From JAHQVI01 sp050330195 (lineage in GTDB: Bacteria > Pseudomonadota > Alphaproteobacteria > Rhizobiales > Rhodomicrobiaceae): a stretch of 64,000 nt of DNA. The notes under the pieces were generated by a model, which saw only the letters and a program-made list of their open reading frames with translations, made no database searches and was not told where the DNA came from. Positions within the stretch are counted from its first letter, which is position 1. Every line of letters begins with the position of its first letter. This document shows, one piece after another, positions 51,032 to 60,137 of the stretch. Where the stretch lies: contig JBHJOB010000073.1 of NCBI GenBank assembly GCA_050330195.1, forward strand, positions 1-64,000, given 5' to 3'. The translations under genes were made by a program, and so were the position numbers.

Positions 51032-51345
51032 GTTTTTGTTATCGCTTGATTATCGTCAATTGCCCATCCGGCCCAGATTAACACGATGCATATTTGTCGG
51101 AAATTAAAGCCCCATCATGCATTGTTTCCCTCTGCGTGCCGGACGGTATTCCAGTGCCCATCCATTGTCAAACAGGACTAATATTGTGGTACGAGTTTGA
51201 CCGGATGAAAAGCCTCCGTGTCCTCGTGGATAGTCCCTAGTGCGCTTCAGTTCGGGCTTCCACCCTTTATCCATATAGGATTTTCGCCGGATAAGGTGAA
51301 TATTCCGATGCTCCCGGACGGTTCATCCAGGCGTGCGCGAGCCTG
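51032..51345. other. Intergenic gap between rpoN and hpf
   Basis: A gap of 314 bp. I see no gene, no strong terminator and no clear -24/-12 box. An imperfect inverted repeat (TTATCC near 51267, GGATAA near 51288) is too short to interpret. The hpf promoter should be here. Confidence 0.4.
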
Positions 51346-52884
51346 TTATCCCCCGGCTCCCGCGAATGACTGTGTGTAGCCCGCATTCTTGCTCCTCCGG
51401 CGCTGCACGGACGAAGGAATGCGCAGCGCTTCCCGGTATTTGGCCACGGTCCGGCGTGCAATATCGATCCCCTCATCGCGCAATATGGCAACGATCTTAT
51501 CGTCCGACAGGACGCGGCGCGAGCACTCATTGTCGATCAACTCCTTGATCCGATGCTTGACGGACTCCGAGGAATGCGGATCGCCAGTCCCAGCGCGGGC
51601 AATGGCCGAGGTGAAAAAGTATTTCAATTCGAAGGTGCCGCGCGGCGTCTGCATGTATTTGTTCGATGTGACACGGCTTACGGTGGATTCATGCATGCCG
51701 ATGCGCTCGGCGACATCTTTCAGGGCTAGCGGCTTGAGTCCGCGCACGCCGATTTCCAGAAACGCTTCCTGCTGCCGCACGATCTCGTGAGCGACCTTCA
51801 GCATGGTGCGGCGTCTCTGGTCGAGACTTCGCGCCAGCCAGTTGGCGGTGGCGATGCAATTCTGCAGGTAGACCTTGTCCTGCTCGTTGCGCACCTGGCG
51901 TTTCGCGGATGCATAGAAGCTCTGATTGACCGAAATGCGCGGCAGCGTGTCGTCATTCAGCCGAATGGTCCATTCCCCGGAGCGGTTTCGCTCGATCAGG
52001 ATGTCGGGAATTACCGTCTCGACGGCCGCGAAGCCGTAATCCGCACCCGGACGCGGGTTCAGCGCCCTGATTTCGGCGATCATCTCGGTCAGATCTTCGT
52101 CGTCCACACCGCAAAGCCGGCGGAGGGCGGCATATTCATGGCTGCCCAGCAGTTCCAGATTGTCCAGCAGCGCCTGCATGGCGGGGTCGAGACGGTCGAT
52201 CTCCCGGAGTTGCAGGGCGAGGCATTCGGCCAGCGACCGCGCGCCGACGCCCGCCGGTTCGAGCTTCTGAATGGCATCCAGAACCTCCTGGACGGTTTCG
52301 GGCGTCTCGCCGAGTCGTTCGGCGATTTCCTCGACCGTGCCGCGCATATAGCCGGCATCGTCGATCAGGTCGATCAGATGGTCCCCGATGAGGCGCAGAA
52401 CCGGCTTTGTGACCTGGATATGAAGCTGCTGGCGCAGATGATCGCGCAGGGTCGTGACCTGCGCCGTAAAGTCTTCAATGCGTGTGAGGCTGGATTCGCC
52501 CGAGCTGCCGCCATTGCCGGGCGCGCGGGTGGAGAGGGATTCGTAGGAGGCTTGCGGCGTCAGAGGCGCATCGTCGGCGAAATCGCCGAAATCGGTTGCC
52601 GCGCTGGCGCTTTCAGGGGGGGCGCCCGTCGCCCCGTCAAACTCGCTGTCGCCAAACGGAGCGCTGTCATTAGCGGGTTCGGCCGCTGCCGACTCCGCGG
52701 ATTTGTCACTGTCGCCGCCCGGCCCGCGTTCGTCCCATTCGATGAGCGGGTTCTGCTCGATCTCCTGCTCGACGAAACTCAGTAAATCGAGGTTGGAGAG
52801 CTGCAACAGCTTGATCGCCTGCTGCAACTGCGGGGTGATAATGAGCGACTGTGTTTGCCTGAACTCTAGTCTTGCGTGCAGCAA
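51346..52884 (-). CDS. rpoN: RNA polymerase sigma-54 factor
   Basis: A 512-aa sigma-54. The N-terminal activator-interacting region has LEFRQTQSLIITPQLQQAIKLLQLSNLDLLSFVEQEIEQNP. An acidic variable segment follows (about residues 55-130), then the core-binding domain, the helix-turn-helix region (ALKDVAERIGMHESTVSRV) and the C-terminal RpoN box (ARRTVAKYREALRIPSS). It recognises -24/-12 promoters for nitrogen and other regulons. The start appears to be TTG at 52884 with AGGTGGA 9 nt upstream; no ATG is available near the conserved beginning. Confidence 0.95.
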   Translation of the reverse strand: MLHARLEFRQTQSLIITPQLQQAIKLLQLSNLDLLSFVEQEIEQNPLIEWDERGPGGDSDKSAESAAAEPANDSAPFGDSEFDGATGAPPESASAATDFGDFADDAPLTPQASYESLSTRAPGNGGSSGESSLTRIEDFTAQVTTLRDHLRQQLHIQVTKPVLRLIGDHLIDLIDDAGYMRGTVEEIAERLGETPETVQEVLDAIQKLEPAGVGARSLAECLALQLREIDRLDPAMQALLDNLELLGSHEYAALRRLCGVDDEDLTEMIAEIRALNPRPGADYGFAAVETVIPDILIERNRSGEWTIRLNDDTLPRISVNQSFYASAKRQVRNEQDKVYLQNCIATANWLARSLDQRRRTMLKVAHEIVRQQEAFLEIGVRGLKPLALKDVAERIGMHESTVSRVTSNKYMQTPRGTFELKYFFTSAIARAGTGDPHSSESVKHRIKELIDNECSRRVLSDDKIVAILRDEGIDIARRTVAKYREALRIPSSVQRRRSKNAGYTQSFAGAGG

Positions 52885-52939
52885 TGTCGCAGATCCACCT
52901 TCAACTCGAACAAACCGAACCGAGGCAGAGGCCAGAGCC

Positions 52940-53770
52940 TTACGAGAACATGTCGCCCAGATAGACGCGTCTGACGTCCTCGTTGGCGACGATCTCCTCC
53001 GGAGTGCCTTCGGTCAACACCTGGCCATCATAGATGATATAGGCCCGATTGATCAGCTCTAAAGTTTCACGAACGTTATGATCGGTTATCAGAACCCCAA
53101 TGCCGCGTTGCGTCAAGTGGCGGACGAGCGCACGAATATCGCCGATGGCGATGGGATCGATGCCGGCAAAAGGTTCGTCGAGGAGGATGTAGGAGGGGCG
53201 GCTGGCGAGAGCGCGGGCAATTTCGAGCCGACGCCTTTCGCCGCCGGACAAGGCCATTGACGGTGATTTTCTCAGCTTTGTGATGCGGAATTCCTCCAGC
53301 AGCGAATCCAGCTGGTGTTCGCGTTCGCGCCGGTTCGGCTCCACGACCTCAAGCACGGCGCGGATGTTCTGTTCGACCGTAAGGCCCCGGAATATCGAGC
53401 TTTCCTGAGGCAGATAGCCAATGCCCAGACGCGCTCGGCGATACATGGGCAGCTTGCTGATATCGTGCCCGTCAATGAAGACCTGCCCCTTGTCGGGTTT
53501 GATCAGGCCGGTAATCATGTAGAAGATCGTGGTCTTGCCCGCGCCATTCGGCCCAAGCAGGCCGACGGCCTCGCCCTTGCGGACGGAAAGGCTGGCGCCG
53601 CGCACGACCATGCGCTGCTTGAAGCTCTTGAAGAGCCCCGAGGCCGACAATTCGTCGTCAGGGTTAAGCTGCGGGCGGCGGCGCGCACCTTGTTCAGGCG
53701 GTCGCCGGCGGGCAGGCGCCGGCGGCCTTGCCGGGTGGTCGCGTTGGGAGTGCCTGTCCATGATTGCCAT
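52940..53770 (-). CDS. lptB: LPS export ABC transporter ATP-binding protein
   Basis: A 276-aa ATPase of the LptBFG complex that drives lipopolysaccharide transport. A 35-residue Pro/Arg-rich N-terminal tail precedes the ABC domain. Walker A is GPNGAGKTT, the family motif YLPQESSIFRGLTVEQNI follows, the signature is LSGGERRRLEIARAL, and Walker B is YILLDEPFAGIDP. It lies between lptA and rpoN, the standard order. Starts at 53770 and 53761 are both possible. Confidence 0.94.
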   Translation of the reverse strand: MAIMDRHSQRDHPARPPAPARRRPPEQGARRRPQLNPDDELSASGLFKSFKQRMVVRGASLSVRKGEAVGLLGPNGAGKTTIFYMITGLIKPDKGQVFIDGHDISKLPMYRRARLGIGYLPQESSIFRGLTVEQNIRAVLEVVEPNRREREHQLDSLLEEFRITKLRKSPSMALSGGERRRLEIARALASRPSYILLDEPFAGIDPIAIGDIRALVRHLTQRGIGVLITDHNVRETLELINRAYIIYDGQVLTEGTPEEIVANEDVRRVYLGDMFS

Positions 53771-54100
53771 GTGAAACGGCCTTGCTTAAGGAGGCTATTA
53801 GAGCGAGATCCGATAAAATTGACACCATTTTTCGGACAAATCGAGCTTGAAACAAACAGATCTGGATCAGGATCGTTTCGCAAGAGATGATCCTGATCTA
53901 GAGCAAAATGCAGCCTGACGGCAACCATTCTTGAGAAATGCGCCTGAAACAAAAGGATACGGCAATTCCTATCCTTGTCGTTTCCACGCAGGTTCGATCC
54001 GGCTTGGAACGATGATCGCAACGACCAATCGTGTAGTCGATATTTCGGACGGAGGAAAGGCCGGCCGCATGAATTTGCCGCGCCTCTCGCCTGGTGAGGT
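53771..54100. other. Intergenic gap between lptA and lptB
   Basis: A 330-bp gap splits lptA from lptB. Its main content is copy 3 of the dispersed repeat (53799-53904). The remaining 54-kb-side part (53905-54100) shows no gene. The gap suggests lptB-rpoN may have their own promoter here. Confidence 0.5.
53799..53904 (+). repeat. Dispersed ~100-bp repeat, copy 3
   Basis: Starts TAGAGCGAGATCCGATAAAA, has the TTTTTCGGACAAATCGAGCTT core, and ends GATCAGGATCGTTTCG...AGAGATGATCCTGATC followed by TAGAGC, so TAGAGC lies at both ends. It is the best-preserved of the three copies (others at 5532-5630 and 24834-24933). Here it does not form a stop codon; it lies upstream of lptB on the opposite strand. 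Confidence 0.8.
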
Positions 54101-54736
54101 CTAGTTTGCCCCGTTGCGGTTTTTGGGCGTGAAGATCATTCGCACGCCGCGATTGTCCTTGTCAGCGCCTGCATCGCTTGTCTTGGGCGTTTCGAAGCGG
54201 CTCAGGCCAGTTGTCAGGTCAATCACCAGCCGGCTGCCGCGAATGAGGTTCTCGCCCTGCGACAGCTTTACATCCCCCCCGATCGTCACTTGCTGCTTCG
54301 TGACTTCGAAGATCGCCCAGTCGCTTGTCGCAGTCTGGTCGCCCTTGGTTGTGATCAGCACTTTGCCCCTGGCGTCGATCTGGGTGATATTTGCATTGCC
54401 GCCTCCCGGCACGGACGAGGCCGCTTCGGCGGTCCTGGGCGCTTTTTCATCTTCGGATTTGTAGAAGACCTGAATCTCCTTGGCGCGAAGGTTGAAGTCT
54501 CCTTGCGTTGCGGAGACATTCCCCTTGAAGACCGCGATCTTCTTGCCGTCATCGACCTCAAGGCTGTCCGCGACGATGTCGATCGGCTTGTCGGAATTTT
54601 GCGAATAGCTTGACGCCAGGCCGCTGCCGGGCGTTTGGCTCCAGGCCGCCGAAACTGGCAAGATCAGGCCAATCGCAATCGCTGCGCAGCCCGTCCGGTA
54701 CAGGCGCGCGCTGCGCCTCATGTTCGAAAATTTCAT
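54101..54736 (-). CDS. lptA: LPS transport periplasmic protein
   Basis: A 211-aa OstA-like protein with a signal peptide (about 30 residues, ILPVSAAWS). The beta-jelly-roll repeats are visible as IDIVADSLEVDDGKKIAVFKGNVSATQGDF and ITQIDARGKVLITTKGDQTATSDWAIFE. It bridges inner and outer membrane for lipopolysaccharide. Its start overlaps the lptC stop by 4 nt. Confidence 0.9.
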   Translation of the reverse strand: MKFSNMRRSARLYRTGCAAIAIGLILPVSAAWSQTPGSGLASSYSQNSDKPIDIVADSLEVDDGKKIAVFKGNVSATQGDFNLRAKEIQVFYKSEDEKAPRTAEAASSVPGGGNANITQIDARGKVLITTKGDQTATSDWAIFEVTKQQVTIGGDVKLSQGENLIRGSRLVIDLTTGLSRFETPKTSDAGADKDNRGVRMIFTPKNRNGAN

Positions 54737-55494
54737 TGCCGGCTTTCCCCATTTTGCCCCTGCTGCGCCGGCCTAGCTGCGATCGCCCCCGCCGATGCGC
54801 CGCGTTTGTTGGCCGGTTCCCGTTCCAGATGAAGTCTTACGTTGCCCGTGAAGATGGCGCGCTTCTCGCTGGAATAAAAGGTCATGGCCTCCGCATTGAT
54901 GGTCGTGTTGCGAAAGGCAAGCGCGACCGGATCGGTTGAAACCAGCTTGTTGTCCTTGAAATAGGCCGTGGCGGTCTGAAGCTGCCCGGAATATCCGGCA
55001 TCGCCGCCGATTGTCAGGCCGGTATCGAAAGTGAGCTGTTCCTTCTTGGAATCGAAAAGTCCCGAGGGAGCGACAAGGACGGTCTTTTCGCCTGTCTTGG
55101 AGACAAGTTCACCCTGCACGGTGTTCAGCGTGATCAGGTCCGGATTGCTGACCTGTTGCGTTGCCGTGTCCGCCCGTATGTCATAGACGCCGTGCCTTTC
55201 GTGAACGCCGTTGATCCGCGGATTGATCATTGTCAGGCCGCCATCGGAAATGACGACGTCATCGACGCTGGCCTGTCCGCCATCAACTTCGACGGTCATC
55301 TGCGATGGAAGGAAATAGAGGCCGGTGACGCCGAGCGCGACGAGCGGGCACAGCAGGCGAAGGGTTCTGACCAGCATGCTGTGGCGCTTTGCTGCCCGCA
55401 GCGCTTTCGTCCGGTCGCCGCCGCCGGTAATGCCGCTGAAACGGGCGGCGCCCCGTTCGCGCTGCATCTGCGGCTGTATGGCCATGTCCGTCAT
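54733..55494 (-). CDS. lptC: LPS export system protein LptC
   Basis: A 253-aa bitopic membrane protein. One helix (LVRTLRLLCPLVALGVTGLYFLP, about residues 41-63) precedes a periplasmic LptC domain (INPRINGVHERHGVYDIRADTATQQ; AEAMTFYSSEKRAIFTGNVRLHLE). It passes lipopolysaccharide from LptBFG to LptA. It is coupled to lptA. Confidence 0.9.
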   Translation of the reverse strand: MTDMAIQPQMQRERGAARFSGITGGGDRTKALRAAKRHSMLVRTLRLLCPLVALGVTGLYFLPSQMTVEVDGGQASVDDVVISDGGLTMINPRINGVHERHGVYDIRADTATQQVSNPDLITLNTVQGELVSKTGEKTVLVAPSGLFDSKKEQLTFDTGLTIGGDAGYSGQLQTATAYFKDNKLVSTDPVALAFRNTTINAEAMTFYSSEKRAIFTGNVRLHLEREPANKRGASAGAIAARPAQQGQNGESRQ

Positions 55495-55649
55495 ACGGTT
55501 GCCTAAAAGCTGAACGCATTGTCCCGAAAATGCGGTAGGTGCGTTGTCAAAGCTTCATAATTCCGAAAGATGATGGCCTTTTTACCGGTCCCGCCTTGGC
55601 AATTACGCAGCAGGGCCCAAAGGCCGTCGTTCTATCGGAAAGGCACATG

Positions 55650-56258
55650 TCAGTGCCTGAAAATTTCTTCCTCGTTCCAACCCAGCAGATCCAGCCTTGC
55701 GCGAGTTGGCAGGAAGCGGAAACAGGCTTCAGCCAGGCCCGTCCGTCCCTCGCGGGCGAGCAGATCGTCAAATATCGCCTTGAGCTTGTGCAAATGCAGC
55801 ACATCCGAGGCCGCATAGGCAAGCTGCTCCTCGGTCAGCTCGGCCGCGCCCCAGTCCGAGGATTGTTGCTGCTTGGAAATTTCCACACCCAGCAACTCGC
55901 GGCACAGGTCGCGAAGCCCGTGCCGGTCCGTATAGGTTCGGGTGAGTTTCGAGGCGATCTTGGTGCAGTAGACCGGAGCCGTTTCGACGCCGAGATATTT
56001 GTCGAACATGGCGATATCGAAGCGGCCATAATGAAACAGCTTCACGACCGACGGATCGGTCAGCAATCTCGCCAGATTGGGCGCGTGAAAGCCGCCGTCG
56101 AACTGGACGAGATGCGCTGTGCCGTCTCCGCTTGAAAGCTGGATCAGGCAGAGCCGGTCCCGGTGCGGATCGAGACCCATCGTTTCGGAATCAATGGCGA
56201 CGACATCGCCGAAGCTCAGCCCGTCAGGCAGATCGCCCTTGTGAAGTGTGATCGTCAT
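55650..56258 (-). CDS. rnd: Ribonuclease D (short form, 3'-5' exonuclease)
   Basis: A 202-aa DEDDy exonuclease with the catalytic motifs AIDSETMGLDP (ExoI), HYGRFDIAMF (ExoII) and YAASDVLHL (ExoIII, Tyr present). It lacks the HRDC domains of the E. coli enzyme, as is common in alphaproteobacteria. It trims the 3' ends of tRNA and other RNA. The ATG at 56258 starts the conserved fold; the longer frame to 56390 overlaps the divergent gene. It lies before lptC, the usual order. Confidence 0.9.
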   Translation of the reverse strand: MTITLHKGDLPDGLSFGDVVAIDSETMGLDPHRDRLCLIQLSSGDGTAHLVQFDGGFHAPNLARLLTDPSVVKLFHYGRFDIAMFDKYLGVETAPVYCTKIASKLTRTYTDRHGLRDLCRELLGVEISKQQQSSDWGAAELTEEQLAYAASDVLHLHKLKAIFDDLLAREGRTGLAEACFRFLPTRARLDLLGWNEEEIFRH

Positions 56259-56384
56259 ACCGGAGCTTATATCACACTGCACCGCACGCGCCAGAGCGAG
56301 ATTGGCTGTTTCCCCCGGCCTTGCCGCCTTGCACAGTGAGGAAATTGCAACCTTTTCGTGTAAAAACGAATGCGTTAACCAAGG

Positions 56385-58865
56385 ATGCAAGGCGCGGGGA
56401 TGACTTCAAGGAACAGGATCGGCGCGGGGCGGGCGGCGGTGTCCGCCGGGCAGCAGATGCTGGCGACGGCGGTGCAGCATTTTCAGGCGGGACGGCTCGG
56501 TGAAGCGCAGGCTGTCTATAGCCGGATTCTCGCCGGCGATCCGGGGCATATCCTGGCGCTCAATCACCTCGCCATTGTCGAATTCCAGCTTGGCCGAACC
56601 GATGAGTCGCTGCGGCTGCTCGGGCAATGTCTGGCGCTGAAGCCCGACTATGCGCAGGGCTATTCCGACCTTGCCGTCATCCATATGCAGCTCGGCCGCG
56701 ACAAGGAGGCAATCGAGGCTTGCCAAAAGGCCATCGCCCTTGATCCGCGCGTGGCGACCGCGCACAGCAATCTCGGCGATCTCCTGCGGCGCGGTGGCGA
56801 CAACGGTGCAGCCGAGCAGGCCTATGGCCGCGCCGTCCAGGTCCAGCCGAAATTTCCGGCCGCCCATGCCAACCGGGCCGACGTTCTGATCGCGCTGGGC
56901 CGGCTCGACGAGGCGCGCCGGGCTTGCGAAAAAGCGTTGAGGCAAGCGCCGGGTCTTGCTCTGGCGCATGGCGTCAAGGGGCTGATCCTGTATTGTGAGG
57001 GCCGCCATGAACAGGCCGTCGCCGCCTACGAAAAAGCGCTGCGGCTCGATCGCGGCCTCGCGCTCGTTCACACACGGCTGGCCAATGCGCTGAAGGAGCT
57101 GGGACGGCTGGACGAGGCGCTTGCGGCGAATGCGCGGGCGCTCGCCGCCGATCCGTCCTGCATCGAGGCGCTCTGCAACCAGGCGCTGACGCTTCAGGCG
57201 CTCGGGCGCTATGACGAAGCCTTCAAAGCCTATTCGGACGCGCTGACGCTCGATCCCGATTCCGCCGATACGCTTGCCAGCCTGGGGCTGCTTCAGCACG
57301 GCACCGGCAATTCCGAGCAGGCTGTCGCCACGCTGCGGCGCGCCCTGACGCTCGATCCGCATGCCGGGAGCGTCTATGTCAATCTCGGCAACATCCTCAA
57401 GGATAAGGGAGAATATGCCGAAGCGGCCGGGATCTACCGGGCGATGCTGGACGCCTGCCCCGATGCGCCGCCGCCGCAGGGGCTTTACGATTACTGCAAT
57501 CTGCGCCGCCACATTTGCGACTGGAACGGGCTCGACGAGGCGGAGCGCCATGCCATCGAGACGCTCAAACTCAGCGGCGACCGGATGCCGCCTTTCGCCG
57601 CGCTGGCAATGTCCTGCTCGCCGCAGGATCATCTCGATCTCGCACGCCGCTGGGCTGACGGTTTTCAATATTCCGGCCGACCGGCAGCGCGCCCCGCGGC
57701 TTCGCGCGGCCGTATCCGCATCGGCTATCTGTCGGCGGATTTCTACCAGCACGCAACCGCCACCCTCATTGCCGAACTGATCGAGCGGCATGACCGCGAC
57801 CGGTTCGAGGTTTCCGCCTGGTGCTTCAGCCCGGATGACGGCAGCCCGATGCGGAACAGGCTCAAAGCTGCTTTCGACCGCTTCACGAGCGTAGAGCCCC
57901 TGACGCACTCGCAGGCGGCGGACATCATCGCCGCGGACGGCATCGACATTCTGGTCGATCTCAAGGGATACACGCGCAACGCCCGGTCGATGATTTTGGC
58001 GCAGCGGCCTGCACCGATTCAGGTCAATTACCTCGGCTATCCGGGCACGATGGGCGCGCCTTTCATGGACTATATTATCGGCGATCCCATCGTTACGCCG
58101 ATGGAGCATCAGCCGTTCTTCGACGAGCGCATCGTCCAGCTTCCCGACTGCTATCAGCCCAATGACCGCCTCCGGGATAGCTCCGCGACATGGCTCAGCC
58201 GCACCGATCACGGCCTGCCCGAAAGCGGCTTCGTGTTCTGCGCCTTCAACAATGCCTACAAGATCACCGCGCCCGTGTTCGGCATCTGGATGCGCCTGCT
58301 CGGCAAGGTGCCCGGCAGCGTCCTCTGGCTGCTGGATGCCAATGCGCTGGCGAAGGATAATCTGCGCCGGGAAGCGCAAGTTCGCGGCATCGATCCGGAA
58401 CGCCTCGTCTTTGCGCCACGGGTCTCGATTGCGGACCATCTGGCGCGTTACGCCCATGCCGATCTCTTTCTCGACAATTTGCCCGTCAACGCCCATACGA
58501 CGGCCAGCGAAGCGCTATGGTCCGGCCTTCCGCTGGTGACCTGTCTCGGTGAGGACTTTGTCGGGCGCGTTGCCGGGAGCCTGCTCGCAGCCTGCGGGCT
58601 GCCCGAACTGGTGACGGAACCGCTGGCCGACTACGAAGCGCTGGCCATGCGTCTGGCTGAAAACCGTGACGAGCGCCTCGCCGTTCGCGCCCGTCTCACA
58701 CAAGCCCGCCAGAGCGCACGGCTCTTCGATACGGCCCGCTACACGCGCAATCTGGAAGCGGCTTTTGTGCACATGATGCATTTGCATCAGGCCGGGCGCG
58801 CGCCGCAGGCTTTCAGTGTCGCCGAGCTTGCCGATGCGGAAAGTGCTGTCCGTCGATCGGGATGA
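56385..58865 (+). CDS. TPR protein with O-GlcNAc transferase (SPINDLY-type) domain
   Basis: An 826-aa protein. About ten TPR motifs (residues 20-360) precede a C-terminal GT41/OGT domain (about 400-790): IGYLSADFYQHATATL, VDLKGYT, VNYLGYPGTMGAPFMDY, FCAFNNAYKITAPVF and NAHTTASEALWSGLPLVT. It would transfer a sugar from a nucleotide donor to protein side chains in the cytoplasm; in bacteria the targets (often flagellin or S-layer proteins) are mostly unknown. ATGs at 56385 and 56400 are both possible. It diverges from rnd. Confidence 0.88.
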   Translation: MQGAGMTSRNRIGAGRAAVSAGQQMLATAVQHFQAGRLGEAQAVYSRILAGDPGHILALNHLAIVEFQLGRTDESLRLLGQCLALKPDYAQGYSDLAVIHMQLGRDKEAIEACQKAIALDPRVATAHSNLGDLLRRGGDNGAAEQAYGRAVQVQPKFPAAHANRADVLIALGRLDEARRACEKALRQAPGLALAHGVKGLILYCEGRHEQAVAAYEKALRLDRGLALVHTRLANALKELGRLDEALAANARALAADPSCIEALCNQALTLQALGRYDEAFKAYSDALTLDPDSADTLASLGLLQHGTGNSEQAVATLRRALTLDPHAGSVYVNLGNILKDKGEYAEAAGIYRAMLDACPDAPPPQGLYDYCNLRRHICDWNGLDEAERHAIETLKLSGDRMPPFAALAMSCSPQDHLDLARRWADGFQYSGRPAARPAASRGRIRIGYLSADFYQHATATLIAELIERHDRDRFEVSAWCFSPDDGSPMRNRLKAAFDRFTSVEPLTHSQAADIIAADGIDILVDLKGYTRNARSMILAQRPAPIQVNYLGYPGTMGAPFMDYIIGDPIVTPMEHQPFFDERIVQLPDCYQPNDRLRDSSATWLSRTDHGLPESGFVFCAFNNAYKITAPVFGIWMRLLGKVPGSVLWLLDANALAKDNLRREAQVRGIDPERLVFAPRVSIADHLARYAHADLFLDNLPVNAHTTASEALWSGLPLVTCLGEDFVGRVAGSLLAACGLPELVTEPLADYEALAMRLAENRDERLAVRARLTQARQSARLFDTARYTRNLEAAFVHMMHLHQAGRAPQAFSVAELADAESAVRRSG

Positions 58866-58977
58866 TCGGGGCGTCCCGACGTCCGCTTCCGGCGCGTTCT
58901 TCCGGTTGGCAGCCCTTGCCAGGGTACGAAACAGCGTTGCCCGCGAAAACCCGCTATGGTAAGCCAACAGCTGATAT

Positions 58978-59054
58978 CGGAGTGTAGCGCAGCCTGGTAG
59001 CGCACCTGCTTCGGGAGCAGGGGGGCGGAGGTTCGAATCCTCTCACTCCGACCA
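58978..59054 (+). tRNA. tRNA-Pro (anticodon CGG)
   Basis: A full cloverleaf can be drawn. The acceptor stem is CGGAGTG/CACTCCG, the D-arm contains AGCCTGGTAGCG, and the anticodon arm CCTGC-TTCGGGA-GCAGG gives anticodon CGG. The T-arm holds GGTTCGAATCC, and CCA is encoded at the end. CGG reads proline codon CCG. Confidence 0.96.
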
Positions 59055-59228
59055 TTCAGCTTTTCCTCACGTCTTCCAGAGGGCCTCAGGCCCTTCGCCA
59101 AGGGTGGCGGTCGGCGCAGACGAGCCCGAATTTGCATTCCGGCCTGCAAAAGCAACGTCGATTCCTGCATAATGGTTGCCATCAATCTTGCAAAGCGGCT
59201 TTATCAGTCAAGGAGACGGGCGACGCAT

Positions 59229-60137
59229 ATGCCTCTGGCAATGAACACCGAAGTCTTCATCACCTGCGCTGTCACGGGTTCGGGCGGCACGCAGGATCGC
59301 AGTCCCCATGTGCCACGTTCGCCGCGCCAGATCGCCGACAGCGCGGTTGCAGCCGCGCGCGCGGGCGCAGCCATTGTCCACTGCCATGTCCGTGATTCCG
59401 AGACGGGCGCGCCGTCGCGGGACCGGGCGCTGTTCCGCGAAGTGACCGACCGCATTCGCGAGGCTGATGTCGATGTCGTCCTCAATCTGACGGCTGGAAT
59501 GGGCGGCGATCTCGTCTTCGGTCCGCCCTCCGAGCCGCTGCCGCTGCGCGAGGGGACCGACATGGCCAGCGCCGAGGCGCGCATGGCGCATATCCACGAA
59601 TGTCTGCCGGAAATCTGCACGCTCGACTGCGGCACGATGAATTTTGCCGAGGCCGATTACGTCATGACCAACACGCCGGGCATGCTGCGCGCCATGGGCG
59701 GCATGATGACCGCGCTGGGCGTGCGCCCGGAAATCGAGGCTTTCGACACGGGCCATCTGTGGCTTGCCAGACAGCTCGTTGCCGATGGCGTGCTCGAAAG
59801 CCCGGCGCTGGTTCAGCTTTGCATGGGCGTTCCGTGGGGCGCGCCGGACGATCTCAACACATTCATGGCCATGGTGAACAATGTGCCGGACGACTGGATC
59901 TGGTCGGCGTTCTCGATTGGCCGCCATCAGATGCCCTATGTGGCGGCGGCCGTGCTGGCTGGGGGCAATGTGCGCGTCGGGCTGGAGGACAATCTCTGGC
60001 TGGGCAAGGGGCAGCTTGCGACGAATGAGGCGCTGGTTGCGCGGGCGGTCACGATCATCGAAGCGCTCGGCGGTACGGTCGCCGGGCCGGATGCGGTGCG
60101 GCGCAAGCTCGGCCTGACCAAGCGGGCGCCGCTATGA
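59229..60137 (+). CDS. BKACE-family 3-keto acid cleavage enzyme, probable dehydrocarnitine cleavage enzyme
   Basis: A 302-aa DUF849/BKACE TIM-barrel protein. The zinc-binding HCHVRD motif (AAIVHCHVRDSETG) is near residue 49, and VGLEDNLWLGKG near 263 is typical. With acetyl-CoA these enzymes split a beta-keto acid. Next to a carnitine dehydrogenase the likely reaction is 3-dehydrocarnitine + acetyl-CoA to betainyl-CoA + acetoacetate. AAGGAG lies 13 nt before the chosen ATG at 59229, which is a little far; ATG 59241 is an alternative. It overlaps the next gene by 4 nt. Confidence 0.87.
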   Translation: MPLAMNTEVFITCAVTGSGGTQDRSPHVPRSPRQIADSAVAAARAGAAIVHCHVRDSETGAPSRDRALFREVTDRIREADVDVVLNLTAGMGGDLVFGPPSEPLPLREGTDMASAEARMAHIHECLPEICTLDCGTMNFAEADYVMTNTPGMLRAMGGMMTALGVRPEIEAFDTGHLWLARQLVADGVLESPALVQLCMGVPWGAPDDLNTFMAMVNNVPDDWIWSAFSIGRHQMPYVAAAVLAGGNVRVGLEDNLWLGKGQLATNEALVARAVTIIEALGGTVAGPDAVRRKLGLTKRAPL

